This document shows positions 23,861-36,290 of a stretch of 64,000 bases of DNA, piece after piece (within the stretch, counting starts at the first letter, position 1; each line of letters starts with the position of its first letter). This DNA comes from Talpa occidentalis (Eukaryota > Chordata > Mammalia > Eulipotyphla > Talpidae). The notes beneath the pieces were generated by a model. That model was not told the origin of the DNA. It saw only the letters and a list, made by a program, of their open reading frames with translations, and did no database searches. The position numbers were made by a program, and so were the translations under genes. The stretch spans positions 49,712,329 through 49,776,328 of the forward strand of contig NW_023601212.1 of NCBI RefSeq assembly GCF_014898055.3, read 5' to 3'.

Positions 23861-25390
23861 AAAAATAAAATTTTGAGTACTGTATTAGTACAAATAAAGA
23901 AAACGTCTGGAGGTTCCAATTTGGAATACTATTCTATTGTCATTATTGGTCCTCTCATAACCTGTTCTTTCCATTTCTTTGTATACTAAGGCTCTTTCGC
24001 AACCTGTCTTTTGCAATAGTTCAAACAGAATTGGAGGAGTAGTCATGTTGGTTTCTATTGAAACCCCAGAAATGGTAAAAAAAAAAAGTATAAAACTCTG
24101 AGTCTTGCATTGAGAAAAAACAAGTTCTTTTAAACTTGTTTAAATATTGTTTTCTTCTTAAAAGGAGGCATTCACTTACCATGCCATTCACAAGGAAATG
24201 TGGGTTGGAAGGGATGGATCAACTGTACTTTCACTGTAGGAAAGTTACAATGTTCTTTGATTATAACACTAATGGCAAGAAATGTAGATTAGAGGTAACT
24301 AATTAGCAAGCACTACTCAAAATTGAGTGCAAACTGCACAGGAGATTGAAAAAAAATCTGAAATTTCTCTATAACATTGCTTCAAATGTTTCTTAGTCTC
24401 TTCAATTAGTTTCAAGAAGTGGGACACAGACTGCTAACTGATCACCAAAATTCCTGATTAAACACTCCTTCCAAACTACACTTCCCAGCCTTCTTTGCAT
24501 TGTATATGGTCATGTGACTAAATTCTAGACAACATAACATGAAGGGAAGTGGTGCAAAAAGTACTGTTTTTAGAGTTGATCCTTGAAAACTTCCCACTGT
24601 GATTCTCCTTTCACTTTCTTTGTCTGCTAGATGGTTAGATCCAAAGAAACTTGGAAGCCACAAGTTGAAAATTATAGGGCCTCTTCTGTCAGCCTGGGTT
24701 GATGAATAACTGTGTGCACAGGGGTATCCTAGCCCTACTGCTCCCCATCCCATTGTCAATGTTGTCAATGGACTTTGCTTGAGAGAGAAATAAGTTTTCA
24801 TTCTGCTAAACTTCTGAAATTTCTGGGCTTGTTTGTAATGGCAATTAGTCTTCTCTAACTAATACAGGATATAAACAGCTCTGTACCAAAAGACCAGACA
24901 CTGGCCTATTATTTTTGGAGTCAGAGTGCTGAATGTAGTCCCACAATTCTCTTGCAAATGTTGCCTTTACCACAATTCTGGAAAATGGTCTAGAAAAGAC
25001 TCCTCTGGCTCCAGGGGGCAGCACTTAGGCTGTTGGGAGTTTTCCTATCCTGCAGGGCAATTCAAGTGTCAACATTTCTCTTGGTCTTTGGGACATGTTC
25101 CTGGCAGCACATAGAGCACAAAACACTCAGAAATTCTACCTCCAAAATGTAAAGAACACAAAGTTGGATAGAAGGAAATCAGAGGCATAACCATGACTGA
25201 GCATGATGTGCAACAGATATAGAAACAACACGGTACCATCTTCTCAGCTCCTTAATTGCACTTGCCACAGACTGGCAGGCGCTAACATTAAATTCTAGGA
25301 GACAATCCTGGTTTTTTTAAATGTTTTACTGTACAAAAGATAGAAAATTTCACAATGTTTGAAGTCATGTACCTTATCAGTTCTGAAGAG
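23861..25390. other. intergenic DNA; ancient repeat near 24.45-24.87 kb
   Basis: The stretch 24450-24870 has GAGAGAGAAATAAGTTTTCA and TCTTCTCTAACTAATACAGG, phrases found in an old repeat common across mammals. I cannot name the family. The 119-codon minus-strand frame at 24442-24801 lies inside it and is judged fortuitous. Confidence 0.4.
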
Positions 25391-25394
25391 AGGT

Positions 25395-26013
25395 TTGCAT
25401 TTCTTTTTCTTTTTGTTGAGGTAATTTTAGTTTCTGACATTATATGGGCTTCAGGTATATAATTTCTCACTCAGCAACCGCATAGATCACACCATGCCCA
25501 CCACCAAATGTCCAGTCACCGTCCACTATCAGCATTCTCACAGTCTCTCTTCTCCCTTTCCCATCTGGGAACTACTTTTTCGTTGTTTGAGTTAAAGGGT
25601 TTGTTTTGTATTGTTTGATTGCTTTCTTTTGTATTCCAAAAATGGGTGAAATCATATGATATTTGTTTTTCTACTTCTGATTTATTTCACTAGCATAATT
25701 TATTTCACTAGCATTATCCCCTAAAGCCCCGCCCCTGTTGTTGCAAGTGGGATTTCATCTTTTTTTGTGGCTGAGTAGAATTCCATGATGTATATACCCA
25801 CATCTTCTTTGTTGTCTTTATCTCTTCCTCCATCATCAGGCACTTGGGTTGTGTCCGTATCTTGGTTATTGTGAATAGTGCTGCAATGAAAATAAAGGTG
25901 CATCTATCTTTTCAAATTAATGTTTTCACATTCTTCAGGTAATACCCAGCAGTGGAATTGCTGGATCATATGGTAGTTTCATTTTCAATTTTTTGAGAAA
26001 TGTTCATTCTGGG
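25395..26013 (-). mobile_element. L1 LINE 3' region
   Basis: The plus strand is the complement of L1 ORF2 end plus 3' UTR: TTATTTCACTAGCATTATCC, GGCTGAGTAGAATTCCATG, GGGTTGTGTCCGTATCTTGG and AATTGCTGGATCATATGG are the landmarks. TTTATTTCACTAGCAT is duplicated in tandem at about 25680-25715. A SINE cuts it at the right. Confidence 0.85.
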
Positions 26014-26024
26014 CTTGCATTTTT

Positions 26025-26293
26025 TTATTTTTTATTTTTTAAGATTTATTTATTTATACAAGAACCGGGGTACAGACAAGATGTGTGGGAGGGTGAGAAG
26101 ACTCACCAGAGAAAGAGTGGGGAGCAGAACAGGCAGATTGAAATACACTGCTGAGAGGAACAGTGGGCAAGACAGAAGAGGTCTGCTGTGCCATGTGGGT
26201 AGCTCCCCAGCCAGCTGGGAGCAAAACCACACTGCAGAGACTGTGGACAGTTTTATAGCTCTGTCATCAACTACCTGTGCCACAAGGGAGGCC
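26025..26293 (-). mobile_element. tRNA-derived SINE
   Basis: Tail complement TTTAAGATTTATTTATTTATA at the left, GCCACAAGGGAGGCC at the right. Flanks CTTGCATTTTTT and CTTGCACCTTTTT are a decayed target duplication. Confidence 0.9.
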
Positions 26294-26609
26294 CTTGCAC
26301 CTTTTTAAATATGAAGACTTAAGCCCTCCCCAAAGTATCCCCTCCCTCCCATGGATGCCAGTCACTCCCCACCAAGTGATCACTTTCCACTGGACAATTA
26401 TTTAAGGTGTTGACTGTTTCAGATGCAATCTCGGTAGATACAGAACCTATCTAAGACTTTGCAACCCGACTTTTTTATCTAAAATATTCTTTTACCTAAA
26501 ATATTCTTCCAAATATTAACACCTCTGAGCTATTCTCTCTATCCCTGTCCATTAAAGACATAGCTATCATTCAAGCAGTAGTTATTCTGTTATCCCACAG
26601 AAAGGCACT

Positions 26610-26775
26610 GAGTGTGGTCTTTACATGCATTATGTTATTATATTTAATCATCATATGAGGTAGCTATTACTATTATCCCCATTCTGCTCATGAAAACACA
26701 GAGGCACCAAAAAGTAGAGTAATTTGACCATATTCATGTAGCTAGTAAGGAACAAAACCAGGTTCAAACCTGGCC
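26610..26775 (+). mobile_element. MIR SINE remnant
   Basis: ATGCATTATGTTATTATATT, then ATGAGGTAGCTATTACTATT, then CCCCATTCTGCTCATGAAAA and GTAGCTAGTAAGGAACAAAA reproduce the MIR core in order. Confidence 0.8.
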
Positions 26776-29700
26776 TTTCTCAGCCCTCAGCTCCCAGCAC
26801 CCCCTCCCCCTCAAGCATTGCACAACACTGCCTTCATGTCCATTAAGAAATTTTTGCTCACAGAAGACACCTTTTGGGAGAATAGCTGATTCTTCAGAAG
26901 GGTCAACAAAGAGATGCGCGTTCTTTAGAACTTCATATCTGCACACCCACCCCCTTTTTTTCCATTCCAGCACCTGTGGAATTTGTGAACCTCTTACTAT
27001 GGTATTATGGGTACCCATAGAGGAAGCTCTCTTCTCCAAATCTTTGCAGCTCTCTGGTGTTGTGAGATCCTGGGACCATTACTATAATCTTCCAGAAAAC
27101 AGAAGACATAAGAGAAGCTTCTTGGTTCTAGTGTGTTCCTAACGCTGTGGAGTGGAGCTGCACTGTGGGACCGAGCTGTCACTGCATCTATATTTAGCAC
27201 CATCTGCCAGGAATATTTCAAAATGCCTATTTTAGTCCATGCTGTTTGAGCAAATGTGACTGCTCCACCACTCATTCGTGGGAAACCAAGGGCAGTAAAT
27301 GGATTTGTGGTTTTATGGTAAGTGTTGTGAGTTGACCCTTCAGCCAACCTTCAAGTGACACATGGGAGAGGCTAAAGGCATTTTCCCAGTATGCTAGTCC
27401 CAGGAGGCCACATTTAGTGCCTGAAAAGTAATCCAAAAGTGGCAAGTACAAAGAAATGAAAGGGATTGGGGGTGCAGTGCAGGTAGGCGTAGACGTGGCC
27501 CCAGTTTCTTACAAGTTGTCCCTGAAGCTGCGTGATGTCCTCACTGGGCTCAGAGTCATGCCCCCATGCTCCCACACCCCCACATCCCCATGCCCGCTCC
27601 TGACGGCAGCGATGCCTGCAGCCTATACCAACCCCCATCCAGCATTCTTGCTCTATCTCAGGGGTCACAAGTCTTCTTGTTCATAGAAGGCGCCTCTGGT
27701 GCCAACTTTCAGTGCAGCTTTGCAGGTACCATTCACTTCATCCATGAGACATCCCAATGGGGGGGGGTGTCTCTAATCTTACTTCCCCCCTTCAGCTAAG
27801 TCTCTGCAGCTGAGGACACTGCATTTTTGGACATCTGTTTCTACCTTCATCTCCAGACTTGATGTTTGACTGCATTTGAGGGGAAATAGATGGAATATGG
27901 AATTGTCTATTAAAAGAAATGATTTCCAACGGTTTGTTCTCTGGCTTCACCTTGACTATGTCGACTCTCTCTAAATCCTCTTCCTGGACTGGGCCCAGCA
28001 ACAGCCCAACAACAGCCCAGTGTGGCAGTGGGTTTGCTCTTGCCCTTGAGCAAGAACTGGTGGGGTGGGTAATAAGCAACCAATGAGATCTGCACCCGCC
28101 TTCAAAGTGTATCTGGCTAGAGGTATATCTGGCTTTATAAAAGCCAAGGCTGCTGGGAAAGGACCCACTCCCCAGGACTGGCATGGGGCTGGTCCAAGAA
28201 GACTCATGGTGGAGTGGAGCTCATTAACTCAGTTACCCTGGGTGACATTAATCTGCCCTGAACTGTGATCATTGGAAAATATCAAAATATATATGAGCTT
28301 TTTCCTAAGCACAATTCCTAAATGACCAGTTTTTATTAAGTCAGCCTAGGATGAATGTTAAAGAGATGGCGATATGTTTGCTATATTTTGAGAAGTTGGA
28401 AACTGAGTCCCTGGGAAGCAGAGGGACTGAAGGAAGTGAATGGCACAGAATAGAGATTGGAAATCAGATCTTTTAGTAGACAATTCCATATTCCATATAT
28501 TTCAGTTATTTATTCCTATATAATATGCCACTCTTAGAGTTAGCAGCTTAATGCCAGAACAGCCATTCCCATGGATTTGCTGGAAGGGCTGACTCAGGTC
28601 TCTCTTGAACTTGCAGGCAGACAGTATTGGGGGCTGAAGTCTTCTGAAGTCAGTGCTGGTGTCAGAGCACCTCAGCCCAACTCTCAGGATCTTTCCATGT
28701 GGTCTGGGCCTCCTTACAAGATGGGGGCTGTCGTCCCAGAGGGGAAACCCAGGAAAATGAGGCAAAAATACCTATCATTTTTTATGCCTTAGCCTTAAAA
28801 GGTACATAGTGTCACAGTAGTTCCCATCAGAGTTCCAGACCAGTCCAGATCAAAGAGGAGAGAGCACAGACACTGATCAAAAGGATAAATACAGACATCA
28901 GTTTGTAAGAGGAACATGTGAGATGGGAGATAAGGTGTGATGACTGTCATTGAGCAATACAATCTTCCATACTGATTATGCTGGACTAGGAGAAGACCCT
29001 GGACTTAGAAGAAATTGGTGGAGGTAAGGTAGTATTTGAGTGCTCAAGGTCTAGCAGGACAGTAGAAAACCTAGACTGAAAGCACGTCCTTCAGACATTT
29101 AACAAATGTTTGTTGGGCCCTTATCACTTGCCAGAAACTGGGGATTCAGCAACGAGCAAGAGACAAGACCCTGACCTTCATGTTGGCTAAAGTCTAGTGT
29201 GAACACAATGAATAGATGCTCAAATAAATTGAGAAGTGCCACAAGGAACTATAAAGTCAAGTAAGGAGGTCGATGGCTCCGGGGAGAGGTCTAATTTAGA
29301 TTACAGTGGTTAGCGGACTCTTTGGGTTGGGAACATTTAAGCAAAGGCCTAAGTGTTGGAATGGAAAGAGCAAAGCCTGCAAACATCTGGAAGAAGGCAT
29401 TCTAGGCTGGGGGAAGAGAGGAGGAGCTGAGCTGGAGAAGAGAAGGAAGTGAGGTGTGAGGAACTGCCAGTAATTTGTGTTTAATTTGAAGCCAAAATCC
29501 ATTTCAAAGTATTCATTGCTTTAGTTGGTACTTATTTCCCTAAGTATTAGGATGGAAGAACACATCCTCCTCATTAGAAAGTATCCATCATTAATATCGG
29601 CAACCTGTTTTCAAATTGTAAATGGCCGTGTTTCCAGTGGGGGCAGAGCTGACGGAATACAAATTTTGGAAAACATATCTGACATGAATGCACAAGCATC

Positions 29701-32370
29701 TGGCCACCCTCCGGGTACCTTCCCACCTCTTACTACAGCCAATCTGGTCTTTGTCAGGACCTCCTTCTTTTTCAGAGAGTAACTATGACAACGGAGCGTG
29801 AGGCTGTGGGTCTGCAGCAGCCCTCTATTTGCACAACATGTGAAGCTATCAGAACACAGAAATATGAATCAGGGGCGCATCGGCCTCTCTCTCTGTAGTC
29901 AACAAGTTAACCACTATTTGATTCAATTAATGTTATGTTATTGGTTTGGTTTTTACTATGATTCTCTCATAACATGATGATTAATGTGTCCGACAAGCCA
30001 TAGCATCATTTCCTAAACTTATTTGATCAAGACCACTGTATTCATTTTCTACTGCACTGTAACAAATTACCACAAATTTAACAGCTTACACAACCTAAGT
30101 ATATTATTGTGTAGACGGTTAGTTAGAATGCTCATGTGGTCTCATCACGCTAAAATTATGAGGGGCTGTGTTTCTTTCTTGAGGATCAAGGGGAGGACCA
30201 TTCCCTTAGTAACTGAGGTTGTTGGCAGAATTGAGTTCTTGTGGTCACAGGGAAGTCTTCATGATTTTGCTGGCTGCCCGCTGAGGGCCCATCCCAGCTT
30301 CTAGAGGCTGCCCGCATTTTTTTCTCATGACCCCTTTCTCCATCTTCAAAGCCAGCAATGGTGGGCCATGCCTTATCACACTCTGCATGTTTCCTCCTCC
30401 TCCTTCCATCTCATCTCTCTCTGACAACAGCCAGGAAAGGTATTTAACTTCTGAGGACTTACGTGATGAGACAGGGCCAGGACAATCTCCCCATCTCAAG
30501 GTCCATGTTCTTAGGCACATTTACAAAGTCCCTTTTACCATGTAAAGCAAGAGATTCAGTGTGGACATCTTTGTGGGAGGCATTATTTTTCTTACCTACT
30601 TTCATCCCAAATTCCTTGAAATACTGGAATAGTTTGGGAAGCATTATCCTGAGGGTGTCTAGAGGGCTGGACTCTAGACAGAAAGAAACTAATCTGTAGG
30701 GACAAAGACAACAACCACGAGAGCAAGTGCAGTTTGGGTTCCTCCCTGTGGTTGGGATGTGAGTCAGAGGAAGGACGGTTCAAGGATGGATGGCACCTTC
30801 CTGCCTGACCAGAGCAGATTTTCTAATAGGGATGGTCTGTCCAGAACTTTTACCTCTAATTTCCGAGGGGAGTGGGAGGGATCCACTGTACTGGGTGCTT
30901 TCATAATCATCTTATATAAGGGAGCCTATAAATGTATGAAGGTAAACCTTACAGTTGAACCCATGTGTGCTAGATTCATTTGGTGTCCTGTTCAGTTTCT
31001 TTCTACTGCGCTGGTGTGCTCATCCAAAAGAGGCGGCAGCTCCCAGTTCCCCATTTGTCTAGAAATCACCTTCATGGTTGATGGGGGCTGCCTCAGCTGC
31101 CAGGTTATGCCCCTAACCTACCACTCCCACAAACACACACACACACGCACACGAACATACACATACATAAATATATACACATGAAAACACATATGTAGAC
31201 ACAAATGCATATGCATACACACACACAAATTTAAATAACATTAATAGAAACAATAGAAGTATAAGCTAGACCAATAGCTTTCCTACCAGACCCTCTTGGC
31301 TCATGTTGGGAACATTTCTGGGATATCATTTTGCTCCAGAATCTTGTGTGGATCAAATCTGGATTTTTTTTCTCTGAGATCACAATCTTGTTCTCCTCTT
31401 GTCCTTTTCCTTTTCTGCTTTCTTTCTTCTGTTGCAAGAATTTCCTGAATAAATCAATAAATCATATGGCCCCCAAAGCCCAATTCAAGTTCTGCTTCCA
31501 TAAAACCCATTGTAAGATATCATGGCTCCCGAATTGCAAAGTCCTTGCTTTTGCAAGTCTCTGACATAGAATCAGGTGAACATCAAGAAACTAAGTAAAC
31601 TAAACAAAGCTTGATCATTTATGTGCAAACTGGGGTGGTAATTCTGTGCAGGATTCTGAAAACTTAGTCTGTGGAGAAGGTTGAGAAGTGAATTTGAGAA
31701 TTAAAGTCTGAACACAGTGGTCCATTCCAATGTATGCTCTTCAGGCCAGGACCATGCCCATTGCGTTCATGCTAATCCATGCACCTGGCACAGCAGATGA
31801 TGGGGCAAAGATTCACCTTGTGGAATAGAATTAATAAAGTAGAGAAGCTACAGGAGAGGGCACTGTGTACAGGAGGTTAAGCAGGGAGAAAGCTGAGGTA
31901 AGAGGATCTGTTCGTAGTAACGCACGCTCCTATGCGCCCTCCCAGGCTCTTCTACAGGAAACCCAGGAAACCCACTCCTCTCAGAACCAGCCTGGAGTCC
32001 AGCAATCTGTGGACTCAGGCCCTCATCCAGAAAAGTGGCACTTCCTCATCAGCCCTCCTTCTTCCACACCCAGTGGAGTGCCAGATGATGGCCTCTAAAT
32101 CTAGAACATTCCCTGCTATTAGGAGCTCTGTCTTCCTGGCTAGACTTCAATAGTTTCTATTAATATCTTATTTAAATATATGCAAAGTAAAACCAGGTAG
32201 TAACCATTTTACTTTAGCATCTATGCAAGACAAAACAAATTTATAAATTAAATACACCCAAATCATAAAACTAGTGAAATTAGAATGAATCAAATAAAAA
32301 AAATGTGACATATTGTTTTACTAATACCAAGGCTCCATGCCCAGCAAATGCCCACGTTTTTTCCAAATCT
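26776..32370. other. long intergenic stretch with old repeats only
   Basis: No exon or gene signature. An old repeat with AACAAATTACCACAAATTTA at about 30058 and AGCTTCTAGAGGCTGCCCGC at about 30297 runs to 30545. Its phrases are familiar from a widespread mammalian repeat whose family I cannot name. Another similar one lies at about 28500-28780 and an L2-like piece at 29100-29230. Frames up to 141 codons (30759-31184) end in the CA repeat and look fortuitous. Confidence 0.45.
31133..31228. repeat. degenerate (AC)n / (ATACAC)n microsatellite
   Basis: AC-rich run with AT and GC interruptions, extending over about 95 bp. Confidence 0.9.
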
Positions 32371-32373
32371 GCC

Positions 32374-33014
32374 TATAACTGAAGCATCTCCATTAAGAAG
32401 GGAGTTTCCAGGTTCCTTGCCCCACTGAGGAGAGGCACTGAGCAGCCAGGTTACGCTATTTAACACAGAAGCCCGGTGGACTCAGGAGGAGAACTTAGAG
32501 GAGACAAAGGGAGACATACAGAGGAGAAACACAGGGGAGACGTGAAGAAGTCGTGTTGCCTCTCAGCTTTGGGCTTGCACCAAGGCCTTGGGGACCGTGG
32601 AGGAGACAGATGGAGGAGAGATGTGTAGACATTTGGTGGGGAGACACCTCTAGGGAGGCTGACAATGGCAGACAGTAGTTTGGTTTTGCTCCTTTCTTCC
32701 TAGATTTGTCTGATCCCTTTTGCCCCTTTCTTATGGGTCCCCACGGGAAGTTGCCTTTGAGTTGTGGAAAGCTTTTGGGGTCTGTGTCCCTGCTTTGGGC
32801 CAACCCTGCTTGGCTGGGCATTCACCCACAAGGGGATGGGTAACTTTGGGTGTCCACTGGGAAACTCTATCCTTTCTCTTCTTCCCTCTCTATGTATAAT
32901 CATTCTATTAAAGATTTTGCACACTAAGAGTTTGCTTTGCCTTTATGTGGCAGAATCCCTACAGAGCATGAAAGTTAGGGGATCCCAGAGTCCCCCTCAG
33001 TCTGTTTGGTAACA
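32374..33014 (+). mobile_element. older solo ERV LTR of the family seen at 34.5-47.0 kb
   Basis: On the plus strand this reads like the complement of the LTR at 34536-35151. Shared ordered landmarks are AGTTTCCAGGTTCC...GCCCCAC, TATGGGTCCCCACGGGAAG, TTTGGGGTCTGTG...GGGCCAA, and CCCACAAGGGGATGGGTAAC. ATTAAAGATTTTG serves as the polyadenylation region, and the end is GGTAACA. Flanking TGCC and TGCT would be a one-mismatch 4-bp target duplication. No internal viral sequence is attached. It is much more diverged than the other copies, so older. Confidence 0.75.
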
Positions 33015-34531
33015 TGCTCACCCACAGGACAGGACCTTTCCTTCTTCCCCAACCCCCTCAGCCTCTTTATCCAGACCATTTCCAAAGCTTCCCTTGGACA
33101 GAATGCACCCTGTTGTTCCTTAGCTTTAACAGATACAAACACATTTATATGTTAAGTTACCTCTATTCTTTCCTCATCAGGGAAAGTCAATAAAGTAACT
33201 TTACTTGCATTCATGTGCTCACAACAGATGACTGTGGATTAGACACTGGGCATCAGATAACTTAGAATATATGAGCTTGTAGGAATATATGTTATTTATT
33301 ATATATCTGCATACATACATATTTATATGTGTATATGAAATACTCATCAAATTTTAATTTTAAAATAAAGAATGAAAACATTTTCTTGGAAAGAACTCTT
33401 CAGGCACCTCCTGGCCTGGCATGCTGCCTTTCTGCTTATCGTTTTGATCCTCCTGCCATACCTGTGCATTTGCTCATGCCCAGCAGGAAACAAAATTAAT
33501 TTTCTTTACCTCCCCTGCTGGCATGTCTGCCATTATACATCATTATTGGTCTATTATAGACCATCCAATCAGTAATATTTATTGAGCATCTATCATGACT
33601 ACTTCATAAGGCCTCTGCAGCAAAGTAGATAATATTATTCATTGTTATTATGATTTCTTTTAAAGATGTGAAAACTCAGTGAGTTTGAGAGACTTGTCCC
33701 AAGACAGTTATTTGCATGGGAGGCAGGATTTTGACTTCATTCTGTCTGTCCCAGATTCTACGTTCTGTTCCTCAGTGGATCCCTGAAAATTACATGGCAC
33801 AACACAGGTGCTAAATCACCATCTTTAGAAGGAATGCAAGAACCATGGACTGTTTCCACCTCACCTACCTCTCACAGCTGTTGGGGTTGGTGCCCCCTGT
33901 AGGAGGCAAGGCCCTGGGGAGTGGAGAGGAAGTGTCACTCACCTGGGAATCCCCACCGTGCCTGGCACCTCTGAGATGTGCCCAGTATGCATAGTATGCA
34001 TTAATATGCCTTCATCTGCATGGATTTGAACTCTTAGGTAGCCATGATCCAGCCTTTCTCAAGGCTAATTTAGAGTTTGAAAAGATACCGTGAGGAAGTA
34101 TTTGTTTCTGACAAGGCACCCTCAGCCAACCTTGGAAAAGGAATGGGAAGCTCTGGCAACCTCCTTCCGGGGCTCAACTCCAAACCCTGATGTGTAATGG
34201 AGGCCAAGGCATGTGATTCGGAGCTGTGAAACAGTGCAGCAGAGGCCAAGTTCAGAGTCATTGAAGCAAGTGGTGTAAATGATGAAATTTAACATAGACC
34301 TTTTCAGAAAAAGCCAAGATGCCCAGAAGTGACAGTGTTGGAAGCTGGTTTTGGGTGGAAATGACACGTCTTCTTGCCCCGTGCAGGAGGGCCTTGGTAA
34401 GTGGCTTTTAAATGCCCCTTTAAGTCACTCGGGGAGCTGCCTGCTGAATCAGTGAAGTTTGGAAGTTCCTCCTGATCATTTGCAGCCTCATTGAGGGCCC
34501 CACATTCTCTCTGCCAAAGCTGCTCCTCCTC
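33015..34531. other. intergenic DNA; MIR-like remnant near 33.58-33.78 kb
   Basis: AATATTTATTGAGCATCTAT, then AGATGTGAAAACTCAGTGAG and AGACTTGTCCCAAGACAG suggest a decayed MIR or related element. An AT-rich run with ATATAT and ACATACAT units lies at 33290-33340. No gene seen. Confidence 0.45.
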
Positions 34532-34535
34532 GTCA

Positions 34536-35151
34536 TGTTATAGGACAGGGAGAGGGGCAGCCCAAACCCCGCAAACCTGCCTATTCTACATGGGTTCTGC
34601 CATCCGCCGCATCAACACAAAACATAGGAGACTTTAATGGGAAGGAAATTTAATAAAACTAGGAAACAATACAGGTAAGGCAAAGAGTCTAGTTTCTAGT
34701 TTCTAGTCTAGTTTCTAAATGAAGCATCCAGAGTTACCCGTCCCCTCGTGGGTAAAAGTCCATCCAAATGGGATTGGCCCAGAACAAGGCCCCAAAGCCT
34801 GCCACAAGTCTAAAGCATCTTCCAGTGGGGACCCACAGAAAAGGGTCACAAACAACCGGACAAGCCCGGAAGGAAAAGAGCAAAATCAACATCAAGATAA
34901 GAGCTGCCATTGTCACCTCCCCACGGGTCTCACCCACATCTGTGTCACCTAGTCCACGACCAAAAGACAAGCGCAGTTTCTTCACGTGTCTCTAGGCTCC
35001 CTGCGCCTCCTCCAGGTCTCCTTCTGGCTCCATCCTGCTTCCTTCCTCAGTCTCTTCCTGCAGCTTCTTCTCTTCCTGCTCAGCTCCACCCTCCCTTGGG
35101 TGGGGCAGGGAACCTGGAACTTCCCCCTTTCCTGGGGACCACCCTGTTACA
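34536..35151 (-). mobile_element. ERV 3' LTR (LTR-A), complete
   Basis: On the minus strand it begins TGTAACAGGGTGG and ends CCTATAACA, 616 bp. A polyadenylation-type ATTAAA lies near its 3' end (complement around 34635-34660). A local duplication of TCTAGTTTCTAG occurs at about 34688-34715, absent in the sister LTRs. Confidence 0.85.
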
Positions 35152-35165
35152 ATCCCCCCTTTTAA
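35152..35165 (-). promoter_or_regulatory. polypurine tract of the minus-strand provirus
   Basis: Complement reads AAAAGGGGGGATT directly before the LTR start TGTAACA. In retroviruses this tract primes plus-strand DNA synthesis; its position fixes the orientation and the LTR boundary. Confidence 0.8.
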
Positions 35166-35548
35166 TTTTTATTCCACCATATCTATGGTGGCACAGATCT
35201 CAGGGTGCAATCTTAGGAGACAGTCTTTTTTCAGGGTTACAATGTGTGTAAGAGAAGCAACAATTAGTCAGCAGCATTGTCCATGAATGTCCAGTATGAC
35301 AGTTTCATTACTTAAAAATAGTCCATTATCCAAGCCAAAAGAAAAAAAGTTGGAGCATTGGCTAAAACAAGATAGCAAATATATCAAAATCACAGGGAAA
35401 AAAATGTTAAAATGGTTCAACTGATGTAAAAACACAAATTTTCTCAACCTTGATCCCAAACTTTTAACAGCAAAGCAAAAGTTTGCAAACTAAATCTACT
35501 TTTAAACCATTTTTCCTATTTTTGCATAAAATCACAGGGTAGAAATAA

Positions 35549-35950
35549 CTAACAGCAATTTTTACCTGGCTTTGTTGAAATATTCCATACAGGATCAGAG
35601 CGAACCGGTGGCATCCCGTCGATGTAGGCTTCAGGTATAACGTTGGTCTCATCAGACTCCACCTGGGCTTTCCTCTTCTCGAGGGTACCAGGGCATTTTC
35701 GTTGGCCGGGTTGTCCAGTCCTGCCAATGGAGGCCAGCTTCCTCACCTTCTTTGGAGGTCTCTGGAACCCTACAAACAAGGCAAACAGGTTCTCCTCTTC
35801 TTGGTTCAGCTCTTTTTCAACTTTTTGGAAGAACTCCACACAAAGCCACACAATCAAACTCACGTCCAATTTTTTGTTAAAACAGACAAAATCCCTATGG
35901 AAGTTATGCAAAAACAGACTCTGAGATAAGTAGTAAAAGATTACTACCAC
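35549..35950 (-). pseudogene. unrecognised open frame in the ERV internal region
   Basis: This 133-codon frame lies between the polypurine tract side and the deletion. It contains an acidic patch (NQEEENLF, about residues 50-57) followed by a basic Lys/Arg/Gly/Pro-rich stretch (RPPKKVRKLAS, about 66-76) and ends in a Cys pair. I do not recognise a gag, pol or env domain in it. Its place upstream of the polypurine tract would suggest a 3'-end viral gene remnant, but the large deletion makes this unsafe. Neither start nor function is established; chance openness is possible. Confidence 0.3.
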
Positions 35951-36050
35951 TATATTTATGCTGTGTTGGTATCAAGGGGAGAGAAAATGCAAACACAAGT
36001 TAGCTTTGTTGGGAAAAAAATTACAACCTTGCGGCAGATCCTGGTTACTC

Positions 36051-36080
36051 AAAACAAAACAAAACAAAACAAAACAAAAA
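36051..36080. repeat. (AAAAC)n simple repeat
   Basis: Six units next to the deletion junction of the provirus. Confidence 0.92.
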
Positions 36081-36094
36081 CTTTGTGGATTTAG

Positions 36095-36286
36095 GACAAA
36101 AGACAAGCGCAGTTTCTTCACGTGTCTCTAGGCTCCATGCGCCTCCTCCAGGTCTCCTTCTGGCTCCATCCTCCTTCCTTCCTCAGTCTCTTCTGCAGCT
36201 TCTTCTCTTCCTGCTCAGCTCCACCCTCCCTTGGGTGGGGCAGGGAACCTGGAACTTCCCCCTTTCCTGGGGACCACCCTGTTACA
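36095..36286 (-). mobile_element. ERV 5' LTR remnant (LTR-B), start of U3 only
   Basis: Only the first ~190 bp of the LTR remain, ending with the minus-strand start TGTAACAGGG. The tract from AGACAAGCGCAGTTTCTTC to the end matches LTR-A. It supplied the right-hand half of the hybrid LTR at 41052-41648: both have CTCCATCCTCCTTCC, whereas the solo LTR at 46412 has CTCTCCATCCTGCTTCC. Confidence 0.85.
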
Positions 36287-36290
36287 GTCA

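Larger units (their letters stand above)
34532..36290 (-). mobile_element. deleted class I-like ERV provirus with GTCA target duplications
   Basis: Read on the minus strand, this is a provirus with its 5' LTR remnant at the right (36095-36286) and its full 3' LTR at the left (34536-35151). GTCA lies immediately outside both ends (34532-34535 and 36287-36290), a 4-bp target duplication as made by gammaretrovirus-like (class I) integration. Just upstream of the 3' LTR is the polypurine tract AAAAGGGGGGATT. The internal part is only about 940 bp. The deletion removes most of the 5' LTR, the leader and most coding sequence. In the shared ~190 bp the two LTRs differ at about three places, so the insertion is fairly young. 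Confidence 0.82.

Noticed and set aside
24442..24801. 119-codon minus-strand frame
   Set aside because: It lies within an ancient interspersed repeat, and the openness is not supported by any protein feature.
30759..31184. 141-codon frame with a His/Thr-rich C-terminus
   Set aside because: The C-terminal third is translation of the AC microsatellite. The rest shows no domain.
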